A stretch of DNA of 64,000 nucleotides from the NCBI RefSeq assembly GCF_010727475.1, contig NZ_AP022567.1, positions 1,054,001 through 1,118,000 of the forward strand, written 5' to 3'. The position numbers and the translations under genes were made by a program. The notes under the pieces are model-generated. The model worked only from the letters and a program-made list of their open reading frames with translations. It did not search any database and was not told where the DNA came from. Of the stretch, positions 1-8,698 are shown one piece after another. Within the stretch, counting starts at the first letter, position 1. Each line of letters begins with the position of its first letter. This DNA is from Mycolicibacterium mageritense (GTDB taxonomy: Bacteria; Actinomycetota; Actinomycetes; Mycobacteriales; Mycobacteriaceae).

Positions 1-448
1 ATGACACCGAGACGATCGAACCCGGGGTTCCGTGGCTGCGGATCTCGCCGGCGATCGCCTGGCTCATGAAGAACATGGTTTCGAGGTTCGCGGTGAACAA
101 CTCGCGCCAGTCCGACCGCGAGACGCGGGTCGCGGGCATCCACGTCGACGGTGCGGCTCCCCCCGCGACATTCACCAGGCCGTACAGAAAACCGTCGGCG
201 CGCCGGGCGGCGTCGAGCACCGTCGCGATGCCGTCATCGGTCGCGGCATCGGCCGCCACGGGCATCACCGGCAGGCCACGGCGCGCCAACGGGGCGACGT
301 GCGCGTCGAGGTTGTCCTGCGAGCGGCTCACCGCGATGACGGTGGCGCCCGCCTCGGCGACCTGCCGCGTCACGGCGGTGCCGATGCCGCCGCCACCGGC
401 ACCGGACACCACCACGACCCGGCGCTCCAGGCTCAGGGGGTTGGCCAT
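1..448 (-). CDS. SDR-family oxidoreductase (partial, 3' end beyond left edge)
   Basis: The minus strand reads from ATG at 448 into the left edge, giving about 149 residues of a short-chain dehydrogenase/reductase. The N-terminus has a beta strand and glycine-rich NAD(P) loop (VVVVSGAGGGGIGTAV), and later the NVAGGA segment that corresponds to the NNAG motif. The catalytic Tyr-x3-Lys lies outside the window. The gene is divergent from the propeller/GntR/ligase operon, across a 145-bp region with a TTGTCCGGACAA palindrome only 12 bp from this start codon, so the same regulator may control it. Family membership is clear; the substrate is unknown. Confidence 0.85.
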   Translation of the reverse strand, partial: MANPLSLERRVVVVSGAGGGGIGTAVTRQVAEAGATVIAVSRSQDNLDAHVAPLARRGLPVMPVAADAATDDGIATVLDAARRADGFLYGLVNVAGGAAPSTWMPATRVSRSDWRELFTANLETMFFMSQAIAGEIRSHGTPGSIVSVS

Positions 449-459
449 GCTCGCCCTAA

Positions 460-471
460 TTGTCCGGACAA
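460..471. promoter_or_regulatory. TTGTCCGGACAA palindrome, candidate GntR operator 1
   Basis: A perfect 12-bp palindrome in the divergent promoter region between the left SDR and the propeller gene. A 10/12 match (TTGTCTGGACCA) recurs 96 bp downstream. Palindromes of this size are usual operators for GntR-family dimers, and a GntR gene is third on the right-hand side. The link to that regulator is inference. Confidence 0.5.
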
Positions 472-555
472 CATATGGTGCTCTTCATTCTGGAGAACAC
501 TATTCCGCAGGAGTTATTCGACCGTCAAGGGTGTTGATGTGGCATCGACAACCTA

Positions 556-567
556 TTGTCTGGACCA
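556..567. promoter_or_regulatory. TTGTCTGGACCA, candidate GntR operator 2
   Basis: An imperfect copy (10 of 12 positions) of the palindrome at 460-471, located 27 bp before the propeller gene start. Two copies bracketing a divergent promoter fit autoregulated control of both transcription units. Assigned by similarity to the first site only. Confidence 0.35.
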
Positions 568-593
568 CTACGGGCTTGCTAACGTCCGACGTC

Positions 594-2168
594 ATGACAT
601 CGGGCGCCCGCTACACCGCTAATCCGTCGGCGGTCGAGGGCTGGCAGTTGCGGCAGCTCACGGCACCGAGTCGGTTGTTCGGTGCGAACGGCCTGCGCAC
701 CGGCCCGGACGGACGCGTCTACGTCGCACAGGTGACGGGCAGCCAGATCTCGGCGCTGAACGTCGACACCGCACAGGTCGACACCGTCAGCGCCAAGGGC
801 GGCGACATCGTCGCGCCCGACGACGTCGCGTTCGACGCGCACGGCCACCTGTACGCGACCGAGGTCATGGACGGCCGGGTCAGCGTCCGCGAAACCAACG
901 GATCGACCCGGGTGCTGCGCGACGACGTGCCGTCCGCCAACGGCATCACGTTCCACCACGGCCGGCTGTTCGTCGGGGAATGCCGCGAAGGTGGCCGGCT
1001 CATGGAATTCGACCTCGGCGGCGGGCCACCGCGGATCCTGCTGGACAACGTGCCGTCGCCGAACGCCATGGAAGTCGGTCCGGATGGGCTGCTGTATTTC
1101 CCGGTGATGGGCGCCAACGAGATCTGGCGGATCGATCTCGCCGGCGGTGAGCCTCAGGTGGTGACCTCCGGGCTGGGCGTGCCCGACGCGGTGAAGTTCG
1201 ACGCCGAAGGGTTCATCGTGTCCACCCAGGTGGCCAGCGGCCAAGTGCTGCGCATCGATCCGCGCACCGGTGAACAGACAGTGCTCGCGCAACTCACTCC
1301 CGGGCTCGACAACCTGACGTTCGTCGGGGGCCGCCTGTTCGTCTCGAACTTCACCGGCGAGATCACCGAGATCTGTGCCACGGGCCCGACGACCGTGCTG
1401 GCCGGTGGGCTGAACTGGCCGCTGGATCTCACCGTCGCCCCGGACGGCAACCTCTACATCGCCGACGGCACCTACTTCTACCGGGTCGGCCCGAGCGGCC
1501 TGGAGACCGTCGGCATGCTCTTCTCGCCCGGATATCCCGGCTTCCTGCGCGGCGTGACAGCCTCTGCGCCAGGGGAATTCGTGGTGACCACAGCCGGTGA
1601 CACGGTGGCGCGGTACCGCCCTGCGACGGCCGAGACCGACGTGCTCGCGTCAGGTGTGGACCAACCGTACGGTGTCGCGCTGGCACCCGACGGCACGCCC
1701 GTGGTGGTCGAGCAGGGCACCGGGCGCCTGCTCGCGGTCCGCGACGGTGCGGTCGACGTGCTGGCGGCCGGACTCGAGCGCCCGGTCGGGGTGACTTTCG
1801 GCCCCGACGGTGCACCGCTGGTGTCGGTCGCGGGAGCGGTTGTCGGGGTGGGCGGTTCGGGCCTCCACGTCGACGGCTTGGACACCCCGCAGGGCATCCT
1901 GGTGCGCGATCACGTGCTGTACATCGTCGATGCCGGCAGCAAAGAGCTCGTCAGCGTTGACCTCGACACCGGAGCGCGCGTCGTGATCGCGTGCGGCCTT
2001 CCGGTCGGACCGCCGCCCGGCGTGGTGCCGAAACCGCTGCGCGGCATGCCGCCGTTCTCGGGACCACAGGGACCGTTCGCCGGAATCACCGCGGGAGCGG
2101 ATGGGACGCTCTATGTTTCGGCCGATGGCGACGGCAGCGTGCTGACCCTACGACGGGTAGCGCCATGA
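594..2168 (+). CDS. SMP-30/NHL-type double beta-propeller protein (lactonase-like)
   Basis: Start ATG at 594 gives 524 aa; the reading frame is open further upstream, but that part overlaps the divergent SDR and promoter. The protein is built of about twelve repeats of the pattern G-x-DG-x-(L/V)-Y-(V/I), from near residue 25 to the C-terminus. That is enough for two tandem six-bladed propellers, against about 300 aa for a single-domain SMP-30/gluconolactonase. No signal peptide or membrane segment is visible. SMP-30-like propellers are often metal-dependent lactonases. Next to two acyl-CoA ligases, it could open a lactone to the acid that is then CoA-activated (inference). Its stop overlaps the next start (ATGA), so it is co-translated with the GntR gene. 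Confidence 0.8.
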   Translation: MTSGARYTANPSAVEGWQLRQLTAPSRLFGANGLRTGPDGRVYVAQVTGSQISALNVDTAQVDTVSAKGGDIVAPDDVAFDAHGHLYATEVMDGRVSVRETNGSTRVLRDDVPSANGITFHHGRLFVGECREGGRLMEFDLGGGPPRILLDNVPSPNAMEVGPDGLLYFPVMGANEIWRIDLAGGEPQVVTSGLGVPDAVKFDAEGFIVSTQVASGQVLRIDPRTGEQTVLAQLTPGLDNLTFVGGRLFVSNFTGEITEICATGPTTVLAGGLNWPLDLTVAPDGNLYIADGTYFYRVGPSGLETVGMLFSPGYPGFLRGVTASAPGEFVVTTAGDTVARYRPATAETDVLASGVDQPYGVALAPDGTPVVVEQGTGRLLAVRDGAVDVLAAGLERPVGVTFGPDGAPLVSVAGAVVGVGGSGLHVDGLDTPQGILVRDHVLYIVDAGSKELVSVDLDTGARVVIACGLPVGPPPGVVPKPLRGMPPFSGPQGPFAGITAGADGTLYVSADGDGSVLTLRRVAP

Positions 2169-2899
2169 CGGTCGCACCCACCGAGCATCGCTACCTCCAG
2201 GTGGCGCGCACCCTACGTAAGGAGATCGTGGACGGCGTCTACCCCGTGGGATCCCAGCTGCCCACCGAACACGAACTGTGCGAGCGCTTCGAGGTGAGCC
2301 GCTACACCATCCGGGAGGCGCTGCGGCGATTGCGGGACGACAACCTGGTGACCTCCCGGCCGCGGGCCGGCACCGTGGTGGTTCCCCGCGCCGCGACGAA
2401 TTCGTATGCGCAGGACGTGATGTCGATCAACGACCTGCTCGCGTTCGCGACCGGCGCACAGTTCACCATCGAATCCAATGCGATGGTCACCATCGACGCG
2501 GAGCTCGCCGAACGAACCGGCCTACCGCTCGGTGAGCAGTGGCTCGCAGTCCGCGGATATCGGCAGGGCGACGGGGATGTCCCGGTGTGCCGCACCGAGT
2601 ACTACATCAACCGCACGTTCGCCGCGGTCGGCAGGCTGCTGCAACGCCACACCGGACCGATCTTCCCACTGATCGAGGATCTGTTCGGGGTGAGCATCGT
2701 CGAAGTGCACCAGGTGATCTCGGCGATATGCACGTCGCCCGAACTCGCGGCGGGCCTCAAGGTGGAGGCCGGCAGCGCGGCGCTGCAGATGCAACGCACC
2801 TACACCACCTCAGACGGCGAGATCGCCCAGGTGACCGTGAACACCCACCCCGCCGGCCGTTTCCGGCATTCGATGACCATGCGCCGGGTCAAGGGCTAG
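2165..2899 (+). CDS. GntR-family transcriptional regulator, HutC/UTRA type
   Basis: ATG at 2165 overlaps the upstream stop by 4 bp and gives 244 aa. Residues about 8-75 form the GntR winged helix, with the characteristic PTEHELCERFEVSRYTIREA segment. Residues about 90-240 resemble the UTRA effector-binding domain of the HutC subfamily. The gene sits inside the operon it probably controls, before two acyl-CoA ligases and an SDR, so autoregulation by a pathway metabolite is likely. The candidate operators are the palindromes at 460-471 and 556-567. The effector is unknown. Confidence 0.9.
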   Translation: MTVAPTEHRYLQVARTLRKEIVDGVYPVGSQLPTEHELCERFEVSRYTIREALRRLRDDNLVTSRPRAGTVVVPRAATNSYAQDVMSINDLLAFATGAQFTIESNAMVTIDAELAERTGLPLGEQWLAVRGYRQGDGDVPVCRTEYYINRTFAAVGRLLQRHTGPIFPLIEDLFGVSIVEVHQVISAICTSPELAAGLKVEAGSAALQMQRTYTTSDGEIAQVTVNTHPAGRFRHSMTMRRVKG

Positions 2900-2903
2900 G
2901 CAC

Positions 2904-4388
2904 ATGGCCGACTGGTCCACGCTGGCCGAAGCACTGGACGACGCCGCGCACCGCACCCCCGACCGGGTGCTGATCGTCGACGGGGACACCCAGTTGACGT
3001 GCCACGACCTGCACCGTCGGGCTCTGGCGTTGGCCGGCTACCTGGCCGAACGGATGCCCACGGGCAGCGTGGTCTCTGTCATGCTGCCGAACTGGCATGA
3101 GGCGGCGGTCATCTACCTCGCGGCGACCGTGGCCGGCATGGTGGTCAACCCGATCCTGCCGTCGTTACGCGACGCCGAGCTGCGGTTCATCCTCGCCGAC
3201 GCCGACAGCCGGATGATCTTCATCCCCGGCCGGTTCGGTAGCCACGACTACCCGGCGATGCTGAGCCGCGTGACGGCCGAGCTGCCCGATCCACCCGAGG
3301 TGGTCGCGGTGCGCGGCGCCGCGCCGCTCCCCGCCGGGGCGCCGCGGTCGTTTCCCGCGCTCGCCCCGGACGCCGTGCGGATGATCCTCTACACGTCGGG
3401 CACCACGGGACGGCCCAAAGGGGTTCTGCACAGCCATCGTTCGATCAACGCGCTGATCCGTCAGTTGCAGGAACACTGGCTGATCGAACCCGGCGACGCG
3501 TTCCTGGTGCCGTCACCCATCGCCCACATCGGCGGATCGATCTACGCGTTCGAATGCCCACTGCTGCTGGGCACCACCGCGATCCTGATGCAGCGCTGGC
3601 ACGCCGACGACGGTGTCGCGCTCATGACCCGGCACGGCTGCACCCACATGGCCGGCGCCACCCCGTTTCTCGAACAGCTCCTGGCCGCCGCAGAGCGCGC
3701 GGGAACCCGGCTGCCCGAACTCAAGGTGTTCATCTGTGGCGGCGCGTCGGTGCCGCCGTCGCTGATCCGCCGGGCCACAACCTATTTCGACCGCGCGGTG
3801 GTGAGCCGAGTCTACGGCTCGACCGAAGTGCCGGTCACGACGGTCGGGTCACTGCGGCCGGGCGACGTCGACCATGCCGCCGAAACCGACGGGCGCCCGG
3901 GATGTGCCGAGATCCGGCTGGTGTCCGGTGAGATCCGCGCGCGTGGACCGCAGATGCTGCTGGGGTACCTGCACCCCGAGGACAACGCCTTCGACGATCA
4001 GGGGTTTTTCCGGACCGGCGATCTGGGCCGGTGGGTGGACGGCGACTACCTCACGGTGACCGGACGCGCCAAGGATCTGATCATCCGCAACGGCGAGAAC
4101 ATCTCCCCCAAGGAGATCGAGGACATCCTGGTCGGTCAACTGGGCATCACCGAGATCGCCGTGGTCGGGTTGCCCGACGCGCGCACCGGAGAACGCGCGT
4201 GCGCGGTGATCGTGACATCCGACGGAGCCGCGCCGGACGTGACCGCGCTGGGTCGACTCCTGGCCGATGTCGGGGTGGCCCGGTTCAAAACACCTGAGCA
4301 GGTGGAGATCTGGGATACGCTGCCGCGCAACGACGCGGGCAAGGTACTGAAGCATCGGATCCGCGCAGCACTGATGGAAGCGAACTGA
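2904..4388 (+). CDS. AMP-dependent acyl-CoA synthetase/ligase
   Basis: 494 aa member of the ANL adenylating superfamily, which activates a carboxylic acid through an acyl-AMP to a CoA thioester. The ATP-binding loop YTSGTTGRPKG is near residue 163, followed by a YGSTE core motif, TGDLG, and the hinge and C-terminal lysine region ending in NDAGKVLK. It starts 4 bp after the GntR stop and its own stop is 1 bp before the next SDR, so it lies in one operon. The substrate cannot be read from sequence. A second, divergent ligase in the same operon suggests two different acid intermediates or a branched pathway. Confidence 0.88.
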   Translation: MADWSTLAEALDDAAHRTPDRVLIVDGDTQLTCHDLHRRALALAGYLAERMPTGSVVSVMLPNWHEAAVIYLAATVAGMVVNPILPSLRDAELRFILADADSRMIFIPGRFGSHDYPAMLSRVTAELPDPPEVVAVRGAAPLPAGAPRSFPALAPDAVRMILYTSGTTGRPKGVLHSHRSINALIRQLQEHWLIEPGDAFLVPSPIAHIGGSIYAFECPLLLGTTAILMQRWHADDGVALMTRHGCTHMAGATPFLEQLLAAAERAGTRLPELKVFICGGASVPPSLIRRATTYFDRAVVSRVYGSTEVPVTTVGSLRPGDVDHAAETDGRPGCAEIRLVSGEIRARGPQMLLGYLHPEDNAFDDQGFFRTGDLGRWVDGDYLTVTGRAKDLIIRNGENISPKEIEDILVGQLGITEIAVVGLPDARTGERACAVIVTSDGAAPDVTALGRLLADVGVARFKTPEQVEIWDTLPRNDAGKVLKHRIRAALMEAN

Positions 4389-4389
4389 C

Positions 4390-5157
4390 ATGCAGGTAGC
4401 GATCGTCACCGGGGCCAGCAGCGGCATCGGATTCGGCTGTGCCGTCAAGCTCGCCGAGGCAGGCATGGCGGTGCTGGGCACCGGGCGAGATCACGACCGG
4501 TTGGCCGAGCTAGAGCAGGCCGCGGGTGACCACGTCGCGACGGTGGCCGTCGACCTGACCGCCGACGACGCGCCGCAGCGGATCGTCGACGCCGCGCTGT
4601 CCCGCTGGGGCCGCATCGATTTCCTGGTCAACAACGCGGGCGTGGGCAGTCCGAAGCCGTTGCACGAGACCGACGACGAGACCCTGGATCATTTCCTGGG
4701 CTTGATGCTGCGGGCACCGTTCCGGTTGGCCCGCGACGTGATCGGCCACATGGTGCCGGGCTCGGCGATCATCAACGTGACGTCGACGTTCGCGGTGGTC
4801 GGCGGATTGCGGGGCGGTGCGTATTCGGCGGCCAAGGGTGGCTTGACGGCGTTGACCACCCACATCGCCTGCCAGTACGGGGCGCAGGGCATCCGGTGCA
4901 ACGCCGTCGCACCCGGCGTCACGCTGACCCCGATGGTCGCGGCCAGGCTCGAAGACGAACGCTTCCGCAAGATGCAGACCGAGATGACCCCGCACACGCG
5001 ACTCGGCCAGGTCGACGACATCGCCGCGACCGTGGCGTTCCTGTGTTCGGAGGGCGGCAGCTTCATCAACGGGCAGACCATCGTCGTCGACGGTGGCTGG
5101 AGTTCGACGAAATACCTTTCGGACTTCGCGTTGACCTCCGAGTGGATCGCCCGGTGA
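4390..5157 (+). CDS. SDR-family NAD(P)-dependent oxidoreductase
   Basis: 255 aa classical short-chain dehydrogenase. TGASSGIG forms the dinucleotide-binding loop near the N-terminus, NNAG follows, a Ser lies in the NVTST segment, and the catalytic YSAAK is at about residue 148. The C-terminal GQTIVVDGG is typical of the family. It begins 1 bp after the upstream ligase and its TGA overlaps the GTG of the next ligase, so expression is coupled. It probably oxidises a hydroxyl or reduces a ketone of the pathway intermediate. The substrate is unknown. Confidence 0.9.
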   Translation: MQVAIVTGASSGIGFGCAVKLAEAGMAVLGTGRDHDRLAELEQAAGDHVATVAVDLTADDAPQRIVDAALSRWGRIDFLVNNAGVGSPKPLHETDDETLDHFLGLMLRAPFRLARDVIGHMVPGSAIINVTSTFAVVGGLRGGAYSAAKGGLTALTTHIACQYGAQGIRCNAVAPGVTLTPMVAARLEDERFRKMQTEMTPHTRLGQVDDIAATVAFLCSEGGSFINGQTIVVDGGWSSTKYLSDFALTSEWIAR

Positions 5158-6617
5158 ATCTCTTCGCAGTCCTCGACCAGGCCGCCGCCCAGTTCGGCGA
5201 ACGGGGTGCGGTGTACTCCGGCGACCGGCAGCTGCACACCTTCGGGCAGCTGCGCGACCGCGTGCTGCGGCTGGCATCGTCATTGCAGACCGTAGGCGAC
5301 TGTGGCACGCGAATCGCCGTCGCGAGCGAAAACCGGCCCGAGATCGTGGAACTCATGTTCGCGATCTGGGCGGCCGAATGCGTCTTCGTGCCCGTCAACT
5401 TCAAACTCCACGCACGCGAGATGGCCGACATCGTCGCCGATGCGGGCGCGTCGGTGGTTTTCGCGTCGCCGAAGATCGCGGCAGGCCTGAGTGTGGACGT
5501 ACCGGTCGAGGTCATCGGGTCCGACGCGTACACCGAGCGGTTCGCTGCCGCGCCCACCACACCACCGGTCACCGACCCGGCCAGCCTGGCGTGGCTCTTC
5601 TACACCAGCGGCACCACCGGTAAATCCAAGGGCGCCATGCTGTCTCATCGCAATCTGATGGCTATGACGGTGTCGCACCTGGCCGATATCGACGATCCCG
5701 ACGAGAACTGCAGCCTGATCCACGGCGCGCCGATGTCGCACGGATCAGGGTTGTACGTGGTGCCCTACCTGCTGCGCGGGGCCCGGCAGGTGGTGCCCGA
5801 ATCGGGAGCCTTCGAACCTGACGAATTCCTGGATCTGTGTGCGCACCATCCGGGTTCATCGGCGTTCCTGGCGCCGACCATGGTGCAGCGGCTCGTCGAC
5901 ACCGGCCGCGCCGCCCCGCGCAACCTGCGCACGATCGTCTACGGCGGCGGGCCCATGTACGTCGACGGCATGAAGAAGGCGCTGGCCGCGTTCGGACCGG
6001 TGTTCACGCAGATCTACGGGCAAGGCGAATCTCCCATGACCATCACCGGTCTGCGCCGCCGCGACCACGCCGCCGTCGACGAGGCCGTGTTGGGATCGGT
6101 CGGGACGGCCAGGTCAGGCATGCAGGTCGCGGTGGTGGGCGACGGTGGCCGCCCCGTCGACGTCGGTGAGATCGGCGAGATCGTGTGCCGGGGCGATGCC
6201 GTCATGTCCGGGTACTGGAAAAACCCGAGTGCGACCGCGGCGACCCTCAAGGACGGCTGGCTCTACACCGGCGACATGGGGTCGTTCGACGCGCGCGGTT
6301 ATCTCACCTTGCGCGACCGGTCGAAGGATGTGGTGATCAGCGGCGGCAGCAACATCTATCCGCGTGAGGTGGAAGAGGTGTTGCTGGAGCATGCCGGGGT
6401 CGCCGAGGCGTGCGTGGTCGGCGCGCCCGACCCGGACTGGGGCGAGATCGTCGTGGCGTTCATCGTCGGCGATGCGGACGCGGCCGAACTCGACGCGCAT
6501 CTGCTGGAGCGCATTGCGCGCTTCAAGCGGCCCAAACGCTACGAGTTCGTCGACACGCTGCCCAAGAACAGTTACGGCAAAGTCCTCAAACGGGAGCTGC
6601 GGGCCCGTTTGGGCTGA
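5154..6617 (+). CDS. AMP-dependent acyl-CoA synthetase/ligase
   Basis: GTG at 5154 overlaps the SDR stop (GTGA) and gives 487 aa, starting VNLFAVLDQAA; an open frame further upstream lies inside the SDR gene. It has the adenylate loop YTSGTTGKSKG, the YGQGE core, YTGDMG and the C-terminal NSYGKVLKREL lysine motif. It is the last gene of the GntR-controlled operon. The two ligases share only family motifs, so they are not a recent duplication. A CRP-type site and the fumarate reductase operon begin directly downstream. Confidence 0.87.
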   Translation: MNLFAVLDQAAAQFGERGAVYSGDRQLHTFGQLRDRVLRLASSLQTVGDCGTRIAVASENRPEIVELMFAIWAAECVFVPVNFKLHAREMADIVADAGASVVFASPKIAAGLSVDVPVEVIGSDAYTERFAAAPTTPPVTDPASLAWLFYTSGTTGKSKGAMLSHRNLMAMTVSHLADIDDPDENCSLIHGAPMSHGSGLYVVPYLLRGARQVVPESGAFEPDEFLDLCAHHPGSSAFLAPTMVQRLVDTGRAAPRNLRTIVYGGGPMYVDGMKKALAAFGPVFTQIYGQGESPMTITGLRRRDHAAVDEAVLGSVGTARSGMQVAVVGDGGRPVDVGEIGEIVCRGDAVMSGYWKNPSATAATLKDGWLYTGDMGSFDARGYLTLRDRSKDVVISGGSNIYPREVEEVLLEHAGVAEACVVGAPDPDWGEIVVAFIVGDADAAELDAHLLERIARFKRPKRYEFVDTLPKNSYGKVLKRELRARLG

Positions 6618-6649
6618 CTTTTCCATGCCGAACAGACGCGGTAGTCTCA

Positions 6650-6665
6650 TGTGATGTAGATCACT
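6650..6665. promoter_or_regulatory. CRP/FNR-type site upstream of the frd operon
   Basis: TGTGATGTAGATCACT matches the CRP consensus TGTGA-N6-TCACA at 9 of 10 defined positions. It lies 26 bp before the small Cys/His protein and about 290 bp before frdA. Mycobacterial CRP (Rv3676 type) uses this consensus; from memory, frdA has been listed among M. tuberculosis CRP targets. Whether it activates or represses here depends on the unknown transcription start. Confidence 0.65.
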
Positions 6666-6690
6666 CTCCGGAGGCCCGAGGAGGCGGACG

Positions 6691-6945
6691 ATGGCCGCCC
6701 AGTTTGTCAAACAGACCACGCATTTCTCCCGGCAGAAGGCGCCCTGTGGGCGCATGGCAGAAGGCGATCACCACGTCGAGAGCGATGACGACGGCCTCAG
6801 CTACGACGACCTGAGGTTCTCGTGCGGCTGTCGCGAGAGCCGGCACGTCTATCACGACGGATGCGTGGCCATCCGCACCGTGAGACACGACGGCAAGGTG
6901 CTGCGAGACGAGCGCTGTGGAGAGCATGAGGCCTTCGAAGTGTGA
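6691..6945 (+). CDS. Small Cys/His-rich hypothetical protein leading the frd operon
   Basis: 84 aa. The GAGGAGG Shine-Dalgarno sequence 7 bp before ATG 6691 is among the strongest in the window, which argues that the ORF is real. Cysteines are at 19, 45, 47, 58 and 76 and histidines include 52, 55, 66 and 79. A C-G-C at 45-47 and a C-x2-H at 76-79 could bind a metal or an Fe-S cluster. Residues 24-40 are acidic. It ends 9 bp before frdA and shares its promoter. I do not recognise the family. A redox sensor, metallochaperone or Frd assembly factor are all possible guesses. Confidence 0.72.
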   Translation: MAAQFVKQTTHFSRQKAPCGRMAEGDHHVESDDDGLSYDDLRFSCGCRESRHVYHDGCVAIRTVRHDGKVLRDERCGEHEAFEV

Positions 6946-6954
6946 GGCCGCGCG

Positions 6955-8697
6955 ATGACGGCCTCACACGACATCGTGGTGATCGGTGGGGGCGGCGCCG
7001 GTTTGCGCGCCGCGATCGCCATCGCCGAGACCAACCCCGCGCTCAATGTGGCGATCGTGTCCAAGGTGTATCCGATGCGCAGCCACACCGTCTCGGCGGA
7101 GGGCGGCGCCGCGGCCGTGGCGGGTGCCGATGACACCATCGACGAGCACGCGTACGACACCATCTCCGGCGGCGACTGGCTGTGCGATCAGGACGCGGTC
7201 GAAGCGTTCGTCGCAGAGGCCCCGCTCGAGCTGACGCAACTCGAGCACTGGGGCTGCCCGTGGAGCCGAACGCCCGACGGGCACATAGCCGTTCGCGCGT
7301 TCGGCGGTATGAAGAAGCTCCGCACCTGGTTCGCCGCTGACAAGACCGGGTTTCACCTGTTACACACGCTGTTTCAGCGGGTGCTGGCCTATCCCGACAT
7401 CGTGCGCTACGACGAATGGTTCGCCACGACACTGCTTGTCGACGACGGTGCCGTGCGCGGCCTGGTCGCGATAGAACTGGCCACCGGGCGCATCGAGACG
7501 ATCCTGGCCAAGGCCGTGATCATGTGCACGGGCGGATGCGGCCGGGTGTTCCCGTTCACCACCAATGCCAACATCAAGACGGGCGACGGCATGGCATTGG
7601 CCTTCCGAGCGGGCGCACCGCTCAAGGACATGGAGTTCGTGCAGTACCACCCAACCGGGTTGCCGTTCACCGGGATCCTGATCACCGAGGCTGCCCGCGC
7701 CGAGGGCGGCTGGCTGCTCAACAAGGACGGCTACCGGTATCTGCAGGACTACGACCTGGGCACGCCGACGCCCGAACCCAAGCTGCGCAGCATGGAACTC
7801 GGCCCACGTGACCGGTTGTCACAGGCCTTCGTGCACGAGCTCGACAAGGGCCGTACCGACGAAACCCCGTACGGGCCCGTGGTTTACCTTGACCTACGGC
7901 ACCTGGGAGCCAAGCTGATCGACACCAAGCTGCCGTTCGTGCGCGAGCTGTGCCGCGACTATCAGCACATCGACCCCGTCACCGAACTGGTGCCGGTGCG
8001 TCCCGTCGTGCACTACATGATGGGTGGCGTCCACACCGACATCAACGGCGCGACAACGCTTCCCGGCCTCTACGCGGCGGGCGAGACCGCATGCGTCAGC
8101 ATCAACGGGGCAAACCGGCTGGGCTCGAACTCGCTGCCCGAGCTGTTGGTATTCGGGAACCGCGCCGGCCGGGCCGCGGCCGAGTACGCGGCCGGCGTCG
8201 GTGCGAATTCCGCTGCGGTGCAGGCCCAGGCCCGCGCCGAAGAGCAGCGCCTGGAGCGCGACCTGAGCCGGCGCACCCAAACCGGCAAGGAACGCATCGC
8301 CGACATCCGCACCGACATGCAGACCGTGCTGGAGACCGCGGCCGGGATCTACCGCGACGGCCCCACCCTGACCAAGGCCGCCGAGCAGATCCGGGAACTA
8401 CAGGAGCGTTTCGCCGACGCCGGTATCGATGATCACAGCCACACGTTCAACACCGAACTGCTGGCGTTCCTCGAACTGTCCGGGATGCTCGACATCGCCC
8501 AGACGATCATCGAATCCGCCTCGCACCGTACCGAATCCCGCGGCGCACACCAGCGCACCGATTTCCCCGGCCGTGACGACGACCGGTTCCTGGCCCACAC
8601 CATGGCCCATCGCGAGCCCGACGGCTCAGCGCGGATCGACTACCTGCCGGTCACCATCACCCGCTGGCCGCCTGGCGAACGGATCTACGGGAGGTGA
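6955..8697 (+). CDS. frdA: Fumarate reductase flavoprotein subunit A
   Basis: 580 aa, close to E. coli FrdA throughout. The N-terminal GGGGAGLRAA is the FAD dinucleotide fold. His44, in MRSHTVSAEGG, is the covalent FAD attachment residue (His45 in E. coli with Met counted). Conserved GDWLCDQD, ELGPRDR and GANRLGSNSLPEL segments follow. It reduces fumarate to succinate at the cytoplasmic face of the membrane, with electrons from menaquinol through FrdB. It was preferred to succinate dehydrogenase because the following genes are FrdC- and FrdD-like anchors and not a cytochrome b anchor. First large gene of frdABCD. Confidence 0.93.
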   Translation: MTASHDIVVIGGGGAGLRAAIAIAETNPALNVAIVSKVYPMRSHTVSAEGGAAAVAGADDTIDEHAYDTISGGDWLCDQDAVEAFVAEAPLELTQLEHWGCPWSRTPDGHIAVRAFGGMKKLRTWFAADKTGFHLLHTLFQRVLAYPDIVRYDEWFATTLLVDDGAVRGLVAIELATGRIETILAKAVIMCTGGCGRVFPFTTNANIKTGDGMALAFRAGAPLKDMEFVQYHPTGLPFTGILITEAARAEGGWLLNKDGYRYLQDYDLGTPTPEPKLRSMELGPRDRLSQAFVHELDKGRTDETPYGPVVYLDLRHLGAKLIDTKLPFVRELCRDYQHIDPVTELVPVRPVVHYMMGGVHTDINGATTLPGLYAAGETACVSINGANRLGSNSLPELLVFGNRAGRAAAEYAAGVGANSAAVQAQARAEEQRLERDLSRRTQTGKERIADIRTDMQTVLETAAGIYRDGPTLTKAAEQIRELQERFADAGIDDHSHTFNTELLAFLELSGMLDIAQTIIESASHRTESRGAHQRTDFPGRDDDRFLAHTMAHREPDGSARIDYLPVTITRWPPGERIYGR

Positions 8698-8698
8698 G

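Noticed and set aside
1..622. Plus-strand frames over the first 600 bp (196 aa and the upstream part of the propeller frame)
   Set aside because: They run antisense to the SDR gene and through the divergent promoter, and give Arg/Ala-rich sequence without a domain.
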